Shown: positions 5,761-6,096 of the stretch, in pieces | Layout: each line of letters opens with the position of its first letter | How positions within the stretch are numbered: the first letter of the stretch is position 1 | Origin: Gammaproteobacteria bacterium UBA4475 | Lineage (GTDB): Bacteria > Pseudomonadota > Gammaproteobacteria > Pseudomonadales > Azotimanducaceae | Direction of reading: 5' to 3' | NCBI GenBank assembly: GCA_002389265.1 | Contig: DGOD01000298.1 | Location: forward strand, 1 to 6,096 | DNA length: 6,096 nt | Translations under genes and position numbers: made by a program | The notes under the pieces: generated by a model | The model's input: only the letters and a program-made list of their open reading frames with translations | The model's database searches: none | Told to the model about the DNA's origin: nothing

Positions 5761-6096
5761 ATGCTCACTGCAACCCATACTCATTTCGTTTTTAGGCCCG
5801 TGTGTTGCTTTGAACAATTGAACCGAACGTCTTCAAGTTTAGGCCATATAGACCTTGGATCGGCACTTGGTCGATCTGTACCTGCCTTTTTTTAAGGTTA
5901 TGGAATTGATCACTGGGCGCCGCTCCAAGCGCTAACGCGCCCTAGCAGCAAGACCCGTTATCGTCGCGGAACCATCGCAATACTCGTCAGCGCAAACAGC
6001 CGCCCCGACTCGCATGATTGCAAGGCCTCCCGAGTAAAAATTCGAAAGAAAACCAAGCACGGGCGTTTTATCCGGGCAAGGCCTCAGATAAACTCG
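5761..6096. other. Region without a firm gene at the right edge
   Basis: No recognisable protein is encoded here. A 44-codon plus-strand frame (5761-5895) starts with ATG but has no family resemblance. On the minus strand, 54 open codons run from the window edge to a TAG at 5932-5934. They could be the tail of a gene lying to the right, or a 27-residue peptide starting at an internal ATG with GGAGG about 10 bases upstream. On the plus strand, 67 codons are open from 5896 to the edge without a start codon; the product would be very basic and unlike a known family. Further IS3 transposase (OrfB) sequence was sought after 5757 and not found. Confidence 0.4.
5862..5893 (+). terminator. Weak terminator-like hairpin with T7 tract
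   Basis: On the plus strand, GGCA pairs with TGCC and GGT with ACC. A 3-base bulge lies on the left arm and the loop has 8 bases. Seven T residues follow directly (5887-5893). The stem is short and interrupted, and no live plus-strand gene precedes it, so it may be a relic or chance. Confidence 0.25.

Noticed and set aside
5761..5895. 44-codon plus-strand ORF starting with ATG
   Set aside because: The AGGGG upstream is too far from the ATG, there is no family resemblance, and it begins where the IS3 homology ends. It is probably chance.

Overview
The window looks like a chromosomal stretch from a Gram-negative proteobacterium. The outer-membrane receptor settles Gram-negative. My best guess is a marine gammaproteobacterium of the Halieaceae/Cellvibrionales type, based on remembered protein style and moderate GC, not on any search. 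All three intact genes lie on the minus strand, so transcription runs from high to low coordinates.

Layout from the left. Positions 1-89 hold the first 29 codons of a short-chain dehydrogenase/reductase (SDR) that runs off the window, with a good ribosome binding site. Positions 90-586 carry no convincing gene, but two related palindromes with the core GGGTWAACCC lie just upstream of the SDR start and are candidate operators. A strong intrinsic terminator at 587-625 ends the next gene. That gene is a complete TonB-dependent outer-membrane receptor (675-3122, 815 aa) with signal peptide, TonB box, plug and barrel. A good sigma70-type promoter lies about 100 bases upstream of it (3218-3246). 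Next comes a TPR-sulfotransferase (3322-5340, 672 aa from the preferred ATG): a long helical-repeat scaffold followed by a PAPS-dependent sulfotransferase domain with both cofactor-binding motifs. Positions 5518-5757 on the plus strand hold a decayed IS3-family OrfA. Its reading frame is broken at least twice, and a misleading minus-strand ORF overlies it. Positions 5761-6096 hold nothing firm.

How the genes may work together. The receptor should import a scarce ligand across the outer membrane using TonB energy. The sulfotransferase should transfer sulfate from PAPS to an unknown acceptor in the cytoplasm. Their adjacency in one orientation suggests a shared substrate or a modifier-target relation, but the sequence does not identify either substrate. 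The most speculative idea is that a tyrosine- and aspartate-rich receptor loop (about residues 353-373) is a sulfation target. I found no CRISPR array, tRNA, rRNA or intact mobile element, and no clear sign of a wholly new system.
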